Notes under the pieces: generated by a model
Seen by the model: the letters and a program-made list of their open reading frames with translations, nothing else
The model's database searches: none
Told to the model about the DNA's origin: nothing
Source: Clostridia bacterium
GTDB taxonomy: Bacteria > Bacillota > Clostridia > Oscillospirales > CAG-272
Direction: 5' to 3'
Assembly: GCA_017935225.1 (NCBI GenBank)
Contig: JAGBIA010000128.1
Location: 1 to 35,742 of the forward strand
Length of the DNA: 35,742 nt
Program-made: the position numbers and the translations under genes
Shown here: in pieces, positions 1-7,222 of the stretch
Numbering within the stretch: the first letter of the stretch is position 1
Layout of the letters: every line of letters starts with the position of its first letter

Positions 1-186
1 GATGAAAAACCGATTACTGCCAGACAATGCATTAAGGCTCTTGCGCAAGTAGGTATGGCAAAACCACAATACATTCCAAGGATACTGTCCTGTTTTCATG
101 GCGCTGATTTATCGAAGTACAATGACAGTATGCGACCCCTGATTGAAAAGGACATGGAAGAAACTGAAAGATTACTAACTGAGTAA
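1..186 (+). CDS. HEAT-like / 'SufBD protein'-like, C-terminal fragment
   Basis: Frame 1 is open from the window edge and encodes 61 residues ending in TAA; the start lies outside the window. The visible part contains the segments DEKPITARQCIKAL and KDSMRPLIEKD-like SMRPLIEKDMEETERLL, amphipathic helices typical of short HEAT-repeat proteins of Clostridia that are often auto-annotated as SufBD protein. No catalytic motif is visible. I recognise the family by general resemblance only and would not assign a function. The gene is followed after 28 bases by an intrinsic terminator, so it is the end of a separate transcript unrelated to the sugar operons. Confidence 0.6.
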   Translation, partial: DEKPITARQCIKALAQVGMAKPQYIPRILSCFHGADLSKYNDSMRPLIEKDMEETERLLTE

Positions 187-214
187 ATTCCAATTTGTCG
201 AACAATACAACAAT

Positions 215-258
215 CCCCGACAGACTTATGTAAAATCTGTCGGGGTTCATTATTTGTT
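215..258 (+). terminator. Rho-independent terminator after the HEAT-like gene
   Basis: A perfect 10-bp stem CCCCGACAGA (215-224) / TCTGTCGGGG (236-245) with an 11-nt loop is followed by a T-rich tail. It lies 28 bases after the stop of the upstream plus-strand gene. Confidence 0.8.
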
Positions 259-276
259 TACTGTGGAGCATTTTTC

Positions 277-325
277 GTAGGGGCGAACTGCGTGTCTCCC
301 GCGGGCGAACACAGTTCGCCCCTAC
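277..325. repeat. Palindromic REP/MITE-like intergenic element
   Basis: The 14-bp arm GTAGGGGCGAACTG (277-290) is exactly inverted at 312-325, with a second internal palindrome CCCGCGGG in the loop region. It lies between a terminator and the 3' end of the minus-strand operon and codes for nothing. From memory, GTAGGGGCGAA-type palindromes recur in intergenic regions of gut Firmicutes, but only one copy is in this window. Confidence 0.6.
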
Positions 326-398
326 CGTGTGGTGTTAGGTAAATGTTTCGTATTTCTCCGATAAGGACATCACCCATTAAACTCTCTGTCCTCTTTTT

Positions 399-1187
399 TT
401 ACCATTTATACTCGATATCCTTCGTCACAAAGCCGATAGTCTCGAAGTCCTTCGGGTTGTGGCGGACGATATAGTCGATGTAAGAGTCCACAAGTCTTGC
501 GGTGACGATGTATCCCATCGGATTGAGATGTCCGTTCATCCACAGATTTTCGCGGAACTCCTCGTCGTACTCGGGTCCGTACTGATAAAGGTCGATAACG
601 TAGCAGTTCTCAAAGATATCGCAAAGACCGTAGAGAAGCTCGGTAACCTTTGCGGTGTCCTCGTTGTCCGCTCTGCGCGTCTCCTTGGGGAATGTCACGA
701 AAAAGAACTTTGCATCGGGGCTGATCTCCTTATATCTGCTGACGATCTGCGCGTAGTATCCGATGAAATTCTTTGCGTTTTTGGTGTAATCCTCGGGGTG
801 AACGTCCTCGAGCGTACCGATCTCGCGGTGCTGATTGTAAATGTCATTCACGCCGAGCGCGATTACGTACGCCTGCGCCGCCTTGTCCTTATCCCAATAG
901 CCGCGCGACTCTGCAAAGCTGTCGATATACTCGGACGCGGTCATTCCGCCGCGAGAGAAGTTATACGCCAGCAGACCGTTTGCGCGAGCGATGTACTGTC
1001 CCCAGGAATACTCGAACATATCGTGGTATCTGCTCTTGCCCTCGGGATCGCGAAGCTGAAACTCGCCCGAGGAAAGACTGTCTCCGACGAACGCCATAGT
1101 TCTGAACACCGAGGTGTAGCTATAGCTCTCGACAAGTCGCTCGAGCGGCTTCTCGTCTTTGCCGTAAAGCTCCTTTTTCCAATCCAT
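399..1187 (-). CDS. SGNH/GDSL-type hydrolase (probable carbohydrate esterase)
   Basis: A 262-residue cytoplasmic protein without signal peptide. SGNH blocks are complete: GDS with nucleophile Ser37 (block I), an NFSRGG segment near 77-81 giving the oxyanion Gly (II), GVND with Asn114 (III) and NGHLNPMGY with His220 (V). In glycan operons such enzymes usually remove acetyl or other acyl esters from oligosaccharides; the substrate here is inferred only from context. It is the last gene of the 9489-to-399 operon, beginning 2 bases after the stop of the VOC gene. Its Shine-Dalgarno GGGAGGT lies at that junction, so translation is probably coupled. A general lipase/esterase role cannot be excluded. 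Confidence 0.85.
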   Translation of the reverse strand: MDWKKELYGKDEKPLERLVESYSYTSVFRTMAFVGDSLSSGEFQLRDPEGKSRYHDMFEYSWGQYIARANGLLAYNFSRGGMTASEYIDSFAESRGYWDKDKAAQAYVIALGVNDIYNQHREIGTLEDVHPEDYTKNAKNFIGYYAQIVSRYKEISPDAKFFFVTFPKETRRADNEDTAKVTELLYGLCDIFENCYVIDLYQYGPEYDEEFRENLWMNGHLNPMGYIVTARLVDSYIDYIVRHNPKDFETIGFVTKDIEYKW

Positions 1188-1189
1188 AA

Positions 1190-1594
1190 TTATACCTCCC
1201 GAAAGAACTCGACCTCTTCTCCGTCAGGACCTGTGACAAATGCTATGTTGATCGACATATCCGCAGGAGTCGCCTTGAGCGGAACTACCTTCGGCGCGGT
1301 GTGATCACCGAAGCCTGCGGCTCTCGCGACAGCGTAAGCCGCGTCAACATCGTCGACCTTAAGTGCAAAGTGCTGCCACTTGCCCTTGACGCTGTACTCG
1401 TCCGAGCCGTTTGCGAAAAGCTCTATTCTGCCGCCGTCTCCGACGTCAAGCATAACGATAAGCTTATCTCCCTCGCCCCAACGAGCGACCTCGGTCATTC
1501 CGAGTGCCTTGTACATCTGAAGGCTCTTTTCGATATCCTTGCACTTGAGTGCGATATGGTGAAAGCCCATTCCCTTGATCAACTCGTTTGCCAT
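1190..1594 (-). CDS. VOC-superfamily (glyoxalase-like) metalloprotein
   Basis: A 134-residue protein with two beta-alpha-beta-beta-beta modules typical of the vicinal-oxygen-chelate fold. Likely metal ligands are visible at the expected places: His13 (FHHIALK), Glu58 (RIELFA), His75 (WQHFALKV) and Glu129 (EEVEFF). VOC members include glyoxalase I, epimerases, dioxygenases and fosfomycin-resistance enzymes, and the sequence does not decide among them. Its place between a GH43-type enzyme and an esterase inside a sugar operon favours isomerisation or detoxification of a keto/aldo-sugar product over antibiotic resistance. It starts 1 base after the preceding gene's stop; Shine-Dalgarno GGAAGGG overlaps that gene's end. 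Confidence 0.82.
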   Translation of the reverse strand: MANELIKGMGFHHIALKCKDIEKSLQMYKALGMTEVARWGEGDKLIVMLDVGDGGRIELFANGSDEYSVKGKWQHFALKVDDVDAAYAVARAAGFGDHTAPKVVPLKATPADMSINIAFVTGPDGEEVEFFREV

Positions 1595-1595
1595 C

Positions 1596-2504
1596 TTATA
1601 TTCCCTTCCATTCGTCTGCCCAATTTACGCGCAGATTGTTGCCCTCAAGAATATCTATCTTGAGAATGCTGTAACCCGAGGTCTTGAGATCGTTCGGATG
1701 CCAATGGTCGAGCATAAGATAGAACTCGCCGTCTACTTCGAATATGTAGGTGCTCTGACCGTCGAAGGTGGTATCCATCTTCTCGCCGCGGCAGGGATTG
1801 TCGATAAGCTTCCACTTGCCGAGCATATGCTCGCATCTTGCAAAGAGAGCCTGATTGGGCAACCATCCCGTGCATCCCGAGCTTACCATATAGTACATTC
1901 CGTCCTTATAGAAGAGCGCGGGGGCTTCTCTTTCCTGATCTATCAGCACCGAAACGTAAAATCCGTCGGTCTCGGTGTAGTCGTCGTTGAGTCTCGAGAT
2001 ATTCATAGTCTTGTTCCAATCCTTCGAGTGAACCAGATAAGCCGTTCCGTCGATATCCTGATATATCGTCATATCTCTCGAGTCCTGCTTGTTGGGCTGC
2101 TTTGCGTAAAGGAACTTGAAGGGACCCGTGGGGGTATCCGAAACTGCGACCGCAATTCCGCCAAAGACGTAATCCGCGCTGTCTGCGTGCGCCCAGAGGA
2201 CGAAATTGTTGTTCTTCGCGTTATAGATGACCTTCGGACGCTCAAGCACCTTCTTGTAGTAAAGAGGACTCTCGGGATCGTCCTTGTTGCTCTCGAGTGC
2301 GAGTCCCTCGTACTTCCAATCGCGAAGATTTTTTGATGAGTAGCAGGAAACGCCGATAACGTCAACGCGAGTCGTTCCGGGGCAGTTGTCCGCTCCCTTA
2401 TGCTCTCCGTACCAATAGTAAGTGTCGCCGTGCTTGATTATACAGCCGCCGTGCGCCTGAATATCGTTGCCGTCGATATCTTGCCAGATAACTCCGTTTT
2501 TCAT
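1596..2504 (-). CDS. GH43-type five-bladed beta-propeller glycosidase (subfamily 24-like)
   Basis: A 302-residue protein with no secretion signal, hence probably cytoplasmic. The opening (WQDIDGNDIQAHGG, then YYWYGEHKG) and FDGQSTYIF near 248 resemble the exo-beta-1,3-galactanase branch of GH43. Candidate active-site residues are Glu34, Glu89 (ERPKV), Glu193 (REAPALFYKDG) and Gln250. In characterised exo-galactanases of this branch a Gln replaces the usual catalytic Asp base, and Gln250 could be its equivalent; this is family knowledge plus inference. The likely substrate is a galacto-oligosaccharide side chain from plant arabinogalactan, but alpha-arabinosidase or xylosidase activity is possible. 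Eight bases separate it from the upstream oxidoreductase stop; Shine-Dalgarno GAGG. Confidence 0.75.
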   Translation of the reverse strand: MKNGVIWQDIDGNDIQAHGGCIIKHGDTYYWYGEHKGADNCPGTTRVDVIGVSCYSSKNLRDWKYEGLALESNKDDPESPLYYKKVLERPKVIYNAKNNNFVLWAHADSADYVFGGIAVAVSDTPTGPFKFLYAKQPNKQDSRDMTIYQDIDGTAYLVHSKDWNKTMNISRLNDDYTETDGFYVSVLIDQEREAPALFYKDGMYYMVSSGCTGWLPNQALFARCEHMLGKWKLIDNPCRGEKMDTTFDGQSTYIFEVDGEFYLMLDHWHPNDLKTSGYSILKIDILEGNNLRVNWADEWKGI

Positions 2505-2512
2505 ATTTTACC

Positions 2513-3478
2513 TCATTTGATCTCTATTTTCTTTCCGTTGCTCTCGTATGCTCCGAGAATGACCTTGACTACCTTTGAACCCTCGCTGCCGTCAATGGCA
2601 AAGTGGCGACCGTTCTCAATGCAGTCGTAAAAGTCTGTTATCAGCGCCTCGTGACCGCTTCCGTAGCAGTCCTTTCCAAGAGGCTTGTAGAAATCCTCAA
2701 AGTGATGCAGCTCGCCGCTCACAAGTACGTCGCGCGATAGCACCTTGATGCACTCGCCCTCCGCGAAGAGAGTAAGCTCTACGGGGCAGTCGCGAGAAGA
2801 ACAGTTGGTCGCGCTGAAGATGAACGGGCTATCGCCGTGGCAGACGAGAGTTGCCGTGTCCTCGACCTCGATATGCTCAGAGAGCGTCAGAGTAGAGATC
2901 GCCGCCGTGATTGCGCTCGGCTCGCCGCAGAGCCAGATGAGCAGATCGAGCGTGTGCAGAGCCTGATTTATCAGCACTCCGCCGCCCTCTGTATCCCATT
3001 TGCCTCGCCATTCGCCCGATGCGTAATAAGCCGCGTCTCTGTGCCAGAAAACAGTACCGCTCGCGTTATCTACCTTTTTGCCCTCAAGGTGCTCCTTGAC
3101 GAAAAGGTTAGCCGCGTTATATCGGTTTTGCATACACACACCGAGCATCGCACCCGACTGTCTCTCTGCCTCAAGAATCCTGTCAATATCCTCTCGCTTG
3201 ATGCAAAGCGGCTTCTCGCAAAGCACGTTTATCCCTCTTCCGAGTGCCTCGACTACCATATCTGCGTGCAGATAGTGCGGTGTGCAGATATGTACGACGT
3301 CGGGGCGCACCTCATCAAGCATCGTTTTATAATCGCTGTAGCGTATCGACGGATCAAAGCTTTGAAGTTTGCTCTCGTCGACGTCGCAGACCGCGCAAAG
3401 ATCGCCGTATTTTGCCGCGATCCTTGCGTGTACTTTACCTATACCGCCGTGTCCGACGACGGCACAACGTAATTTCAT
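2513..3478 (-). CDS. Gfo/Idh/MocA-family NAD(P)-dependent oxidoreductase
   Basis: A 321-residue sugar-type dehydrogenase with an N-terminal Rossmann fold (VVGHGGIG, residues 7-14), the catalytic EKP triad (88-90, Lys89) and the C-terminal GGGVLINQALHTLDL segment giving His175 and Asp178. An open frame extends 29 codons upstream, but the start used here is the ATG at 3478 because the Rossmann fold begins immediately after it and GGAGG sits 9 bases upstream. It lies 1 base after the stop of another Gfo/Idh/MocA gene. The two are too different to be a recent duplication, suggesting sequential or heteromeric roles. Substrate unknown; inositols, keto-sugars and glycosides are all used in this family. 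Confidence 0.9.
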   Translation of the reverse strand: MKLRCAVVGHGGIGKVHARIAAKYGDLCAVCDVDESKLQSFDPSIRYSDYKTMLDEVRPDVVHICTPHYLHADMVVEALGRGINVLCEKPLCIKREDIDRILEAERQSGAMLGVCMQNRYNAANLFVKEHLEGKKVDNASGTVFWHRDAAYYASGEWRGKWDTEGGGVLINQALHTLDLLIWLCGEPSAITAAISTLTLSEHIEVEDTATLVCHGDSPFIFSATNCSSRDCPVELTLFAEGECIKVLSRDVLVSGELHHFEDFYKPLGKDCYGSGHEALITDFYDCIENGRHFAIDGSEGSKVVKVILGAYESNGKKIEIK

Positions 3479-3479
3479 T

Positions 3480-4655
3480 TTATTTTCCTCCGTAAGTTCC
3501 TGCCGTGTCTGTGACCTTGCTGTCGTCAACTGTCTTGAGTCTCGATACGGCTCTGTGAGCATCAAGCTCGCGCAAATATCTGTCCTCGTCTACGGGGAGA
3601 GTGACGGTCTCGCCACCGTTCCAGCCCGAAAGCTCGATAGCGTTCATAAGCTCAACGCCTGCAATACCGTCGGTTCCGCCAACGAAGAGCTCTTCCTTGC
3701 CGAGAATTGCCGCGGTGAAGTTGTTGATGATTCCAACGTGCTGAAGGTTGTTTCCATCGGTCTCAACCTCGACCTTTTCGCACTTGGGCTTCTTAAAGCC
3801 TTCAGGGCAGGTGCGCGACCACTCGAAGCCGTCCTCCTCGTTCTTGTACCACCAGAGCTTGCCGTTCTCGCAAAGCAGCTTGCCGCGGCTTCCCGAAACC
3901 TCAAATCTGTTCGTACCGGGAGTCTCGCCTGTCGTGGTTACGAATACACCGGTAGCGCCGTTCTTATATCTGAAGTACGCGGTGACCTCGTCCTCGACCT
4001 CGATGTCGTGCCACTTACCGTACTGACAGAAGCCGTTGACCTCTACGGGCATCTCGCCGACTACCCACTGAACGAGGTCGATCTGGTGAGGACACTGATT
4101 GATAAGCACTCCTCCGCCCTCGCCCGACCAGGTAGCTCTCCAGCTACCGCTGTCGTAGTACTGCTGAGTGCGGTACCAGTCGGTGATGATCCAAGTTACT
4201 CTCTGAAGCTCGCCGATGCCGCCGTCTGCGATGATCTCGCGCATCTTGCGGTAGAGGCAGTTGGTTCTCTGGTTGAACATCATACCGAAGAGAGCCTTAG
4301 CGTCCTTTGCCGCCTCATTCATCTCCTTTACCTGCTTGGTGTAAACGCCTGCAGGCTTCTCGCAGATGACGTTGATGCCACGCTTCAGGCATTCCATAAC
4401 CATCTCGGGATGCTGATAGTGAGGGACCTCAACGAGCACTGCATCGCAAAGACCGCTGTCAAGCATCTCGATGTAATTTTCAAAATATACAGGCTCGCAC
4501 TTGGGTGCGCGTGCCTTTACAGCCTCGATCTTGGCGGGATTGTTGTCGCAGACCGCGCTGACGACCGCGTCGACCGCCTTACCGCCCTCAAAAATGTTGA
4601 AAAGGTAGCTCGTACCCTGATTTCCAAGTCCGATAATTCCGTATCTTACGCTCAT
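3480..4655 (-). CDS. Gfo/Idh/MocA-family oxidoreductase
   Basis: A 391-residue protein, longer than its neighbour. Rossmann motif GLGNQG is at 9-14, EKP at 99-101 (Lys100), and GGGVLINQCPHQIDL contributes His190 and Asp193. The C-terminal half forms the expected open beta-sheet and ends with an extra charged tail after residue 365. It reads directly into the next oxidoreductase gene and follows the TIM-barrel isomerase gene by 18 bases, with Shine-Dalgarno GGAGG. The pairing of oxidoreductases with xylose-isomerase-like partners is the recurring theme of this window and points to a sugar oxidation / isomerisation or elimination route. The exact substrate cannot be read from the sequence. Confidence 0.9.
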   Translation of the reverse strand: MSVRYGIIGLGNQGTSYLFNIFEGGKAVDAVVSAVCDNNPAKIEAVKARAPKCEPVYFENYIEMLDSGLCDAVLVEVPHYQHPEMVMECLKRGINVICEKPAGVYTKQVKEMNEAAKDAKALFGMMFNQRTNCLYRKMREIIADGGIGELQRVTWIITDWYRTQQYYDSGSWRATWSGEGGGVLINQCPHQIDLVQWVVGEMPVEVNGFCQYGKWHDIEVEDEVTAYFRYKNGATGVFVTTTGETPGTNRFEVSGSRGKLLCENGKLWWYKNEEDGFEWSRTCPEGFKKPKCEKVEVETDGNNLQHVGIINNFTAAILGKEELFVGGTDGIAGVELMNAIELSGWNGGETVTLPVDEDRYLRELDAHRAVSRLKTVDDSKVTDTAGTYGGK

Positions 4656-4673
4656 TTCTATATCCTCCGTAAT

Positions 4674-5450
4674 TTATATAAGATTTTCTGCTACGTATTT
4701 AACGCTTCTCTCTACCTGACCGAGAGTGTCGGGGAGAACTGCCGCGTTATCCTGCTCAACGAGGAAGTACTTAGCACCCGACTCGCGAGCCGCCTCGATA
4801 GCTCTTGCAAAGTCGATGTTACCGTCGCCCACGGGAGCAAATCTCGGCTCAAAGCCCTTGCCCTCTGCGTTGAGCGCGATCATATAGTCCTTGAGGTGAA
4901 CGCACTCGATCCTGCCCTTGAGCTTTTTGATGGTCTCTACAACGTCGTTACCGCCGTACTGGATCCAATATGTATCGAGCGTGAAGTTGATGTAGGGAGC
5001 GTCGATGAGCATATCGAAAACGCTCTTCTCGCCGAATTTGAAGAACTCGAAGTGGTGGTGATGGTAGAAGAACTTAAATCCTCTTGCCGCCATTCTCTTG
5101 CCCGCGTCGTTGAGCTTTTCGATAGTCTCGCGGCAGAGAGCCTCGTCCTTCATCGCGTCGATAGGCATCATTCCAAGACCGATGTTGTAGCATCCGATGC
5201 TTGCGTGCTCGTCCATAAGAGCCTCGGTATCGTTCAGAATTCTGTCCATAGGAACGTGAGTGAGCACTACCTTCATTCCGGTCGCGTCGATAACTCTCTT
5301 GATCATCTCTGCGTTAAAGGGCGCGCCCGAGAACTGCATATAGCTGTAGCCCATCTCCTTGAGCTTCTTGGCAACTTCAAGAAAATGCTCCTCGGTGTCA
5401 AGATAATTTCTGATTGAAAACAGGTTAAGTCCAAGTCCTTCTCTGATCAT
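4674..5450 (-). CDS. Xylose-isomerase-like TIM barrel (sugar phosphate isomerase/epimerase family)
   Basis: A 258-residue AP-endonuclease-2/xylose-isomerase-like barrel. The metal-binding set is intact: Glu135 (following an HHHH run at 130-133), Asp159 (TLDTYW), His185 (CVHLKD) and Glu232 (VEQDN). Members isomerise or epimerise keto-sugars, dehydrate inosose, or act as lyases on 3-keto-glycosides. The start codon overlaps the upstream gene's stop as ATGA (5447-5450), so the two TIM-barrel proteins are translationally coupled and may form a pair. It is followed by two Gfo/Idh/MocA genes. Confident as to fold and metal site; reaction unknown. Confidence 0.88.
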   Translation of the reverse strand: MIREGLGLNLFSIRNYLDTEEHFLEVAKKLKEMGYSYMQFSGAPFNAEMIKRVIDATGMKVVLTHVPMDRILNDTEALMDEHASIGCYNIGLGMMPIDAMKDEALCRETIEKLNDAGKRMAARGFKFFYHHHHFEFFKFGEKSVFDMLIDAPYINFTLDTYWIQYGGNDVVETIKKLKGRIECVHLKDYMIALNAEGKGFEPRFAPVGDGNIDFARAIEAARESGAKYFLVEQDNAAVLPDTLGQVERSVKYVAENLI

Positions 5451-6298
5451 TTTGTAAATCCTCCTTCAATTTCGGTAAATCCTTGGTTGTTAAATATTCC
5501 CTTAAGCGAAGCAACTGCAGCGTCAAATGCCTGAGAGTTGCTCTCAAAATAGAATTTGTGGTTCATCTTCTCGCCGTCGATCTTATCGTAGCCTGCAAAG
5601 ACCATAAGATGCGGCTCGATGGTCATCACGGTGTCGCGATCGAGCATCGAGATAAGTCCGGGGATATCTCCGTCGCCCTCACCTGCGGGAACGAGAATTC
5701 CGCCCTCCGAGATGACGTCCTTGATATGAAAATAATCGCTGATAGGCGCGAGCAGAGGCAGAGTCTTATCTGCGCTCTCGCCTACCTGCAAGAAGTTTGC
5801 AGGGTCATAAACGAAGTGGAGTCCCTTTACGTTCTCGCGAAGGTCGAGCACGCGCTCCGCGGTATCGCCGTAAATTCCCTTTTCGTTTTCGTGGTAGAGT
5901 CCCACACCGTAGCTTGCAGCTACCTCGACCATTCTGTTGAGGTTGTCGATCACCTTCTCGCGCTCGCCGTGCGACTCGAAGAAGCTGAACCTTCTTATTC
6001 TGTCGGTCTCGAAGATATTTGCGAGCTCGCAGATGTACTTGACCGTGTCGAGATATACCTCGATATCGGTGCTTATCTTCACCTTACCCATAGGCGAGCC
6101 GACTGCCGAGAGAGCTATTCCCTCGCTCTTAAGTGTTGCCCAGATGCTCTTTGCCCTCTCAAGCGTAAGCTCCGCGACGTTTGTATTGTCTACGGAACGG
6201 AGCTCGGTCAGTGCAATATTGTTGCGGTGAAGCGCGTCGATCTGCTCACGCAGGCTGACGCCCGCCTCATCGGAAAATGCGCTGAGTCTTACGTTCAT
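5447..6298 (-). CDS. Xylose-isomerase-like TIM barrel (sugar phosphate isomerase/epimerase family)
   Basis: A 283-residue barrel distinct from its neighbour, with metal ligands Glu137 (YHENEKG), Asp165 (VYDPANF), His191 (FHIKDV) and Glu228 (TIEPHL). The HENEKGIYGDT and YDPANFLQ segments are characteristic of sugar phosphate isomerase/epimerase proteins of Firmicutes. Shine-Dalgarno AGGAGG lies 8 bases before the ATG. It follows ribokinase by 27 bases and overlaps the next TIM-barrel gene by 4. A plausible role is epimerisation or inosose-dehydratase-like chemistry on an oxidised sugar made by the adjacent dehydrogenases; this is inferred from context. Confidence 0.88.
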   Translation of the reverse strand: MNVRLSAFSDEAGVSLREQIDALHRNNIALTELRSVDNTNVAELTLERAKSIWATLKSEGIALSAVGSPMGKVKISTDIEVYLDTVKYICELANIFETDRIRRFSFFESHGEREKVIDNLNRMVEVAASYGVGLYHENEKGIYGDTAERVLDLRENVKGLHFVYDPANFLQVGESADKTLPLLAPISDYFHIKDVISEGGILVPAGEGDGDIPGLISMLDRDTVMTIEPHLMVFAGYDKIDGEKMNHKFYFESNSQAFDAAVASLKGIFNNQGFTEIEGGFTK

Positions 6299-6325
6299 TT
6301 TACTGTCCTCCTATATATCATAATT

Positions 6326-7219
6326 TTATATTATTTCGTTTGCAAAAGGTATCGAATCGGATGCGCCCGAACGGCTGACGGTGATCGCAGAGACCTTTGT
6401 CGCGTATCTTATCGCATCCTCTACCCTCTCGCCTGCTGCAAGTCTTACACAGAGAGCGCCTATGAAGCTGTCGCCCGCGGACGTCGTATCGACAGCCCGA
6501 GTTTTTATCGCAGGGCACTCGAAGAATACCTCTCCGTCACTGTACACCGATCCGCGCTCGCCCAAGGTAATTATCGCGCTTCGAACACCCATTCCGAGCA
6601 GTGCGTCGAGCGCCGCTTTGGCACTTTCCGCGTCGGACGGATATATTCCCGTAAGCGCGTACGCCTCGTGCTCGTTTGGCACGAGCAGATCGCAGTCTTT
6701 ATAAAATTCCGTCGGAAGCTGCTTGAAGGGCGCGGGATTTACGACGAGCATCGCGCGGCTCTCGGCACAGATCTCGGCTATCCTCATCACGCTCTCTATC
6801 GGTATCTCGTACTGAATGAGCAGGATATCAGCGCTCTCGATGTACCCCGCCACGCTGTCGATCACGTCGGGTGTGAGGCGCGCGTTTGCCCCCTCGTCGA
6901 CGACGATAAAATTATCTCCGTCGACCACGACTATCATCGCGCATCCCGTGGCACAGTCCTCTACCTCAAGGCAGGTCGCGGGAATGTCGTATTTGTCGAG
7001 CGTTTTTCCGAGCATCTCGCCGTTTGCATCCTTGCCGAGCGCGCCCACAAATCGAACGTCTCCGCCAAGCTTCTTTACGGCGACCGCCTGATTAAGTCCC
7101 TTTCCGCCTGCTCCCACCGACGAGCCCGAGCCTATGACCGTCTCGCCGAGCGCGGGCATTTTGGGCGAGCGCACCACCATATCGGCGTTAGCGCTGCCTA
7201 TTACAAGTATTTTTCCCAT
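6326..7219 (-). CDS. rbsK: Ribokinase (PfkB family)
   Basis: A 297-residue PfkB-fold kinase of normal ribokinase length. The N-terminal signature GGKGLNQA (38-45) binds the sugar, and DTTSAGDSF (244-252) carries the catalytic Asp250 and the anion hole; the usual DTTGAGD has Ser in place of Gly. Members phosphorylate D-ribose at O5 with ATP, though related sugars are possible. It sits 3 bases after the ADP-ribosylglycohydrolase-fold gene, whose relatives release ribose derivatives or cleave N-glycosidic bonds. The pair could therefore capture a freed ribose-like sugar. Shine-Dalgarno GGAG is 6 bases upstream. Confidence 0.85.
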   Translation of the reverse strand: MGKILVIGSANADMVVRSPKMPALGETVIGSGSSVGAGGKGLNQAVAVKKLGGDVRFVGALGKDANGEMLGKTLDKYDIPATCLEVEDCATGCAMIVVVDGDNFIVVDEGANARLTPDVIDSVAGYIESADILLIQYEIPIESVMRIAEICAESRAMLVVNPAPFKQLPTEFYKDCDLLVPNEHEAYALTGIYPSDAESAKAALDALLGMGVRSAIITLGERGSVYSDGEVFFECPAIKTRAVDTTSAGDSFIGALCVRLAAGERVEDAIRYATKVSAITVSRSGASDSIPFANEII

Positions 7220-7222
7220 TTC

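Noticed and set aside
1190..1594. Fosfomycin or bleomycin resistance protein
   Set aside because: The VOC fold alone does not indicate resistance, and the gene is embedded in a sugar operon.
3369..5417. 682-codon open frame on the plus strand
   Set aside because: Antisense shadow of two oxidoreductases and a TIM barrel, no ribosome site and no recognisable domain.
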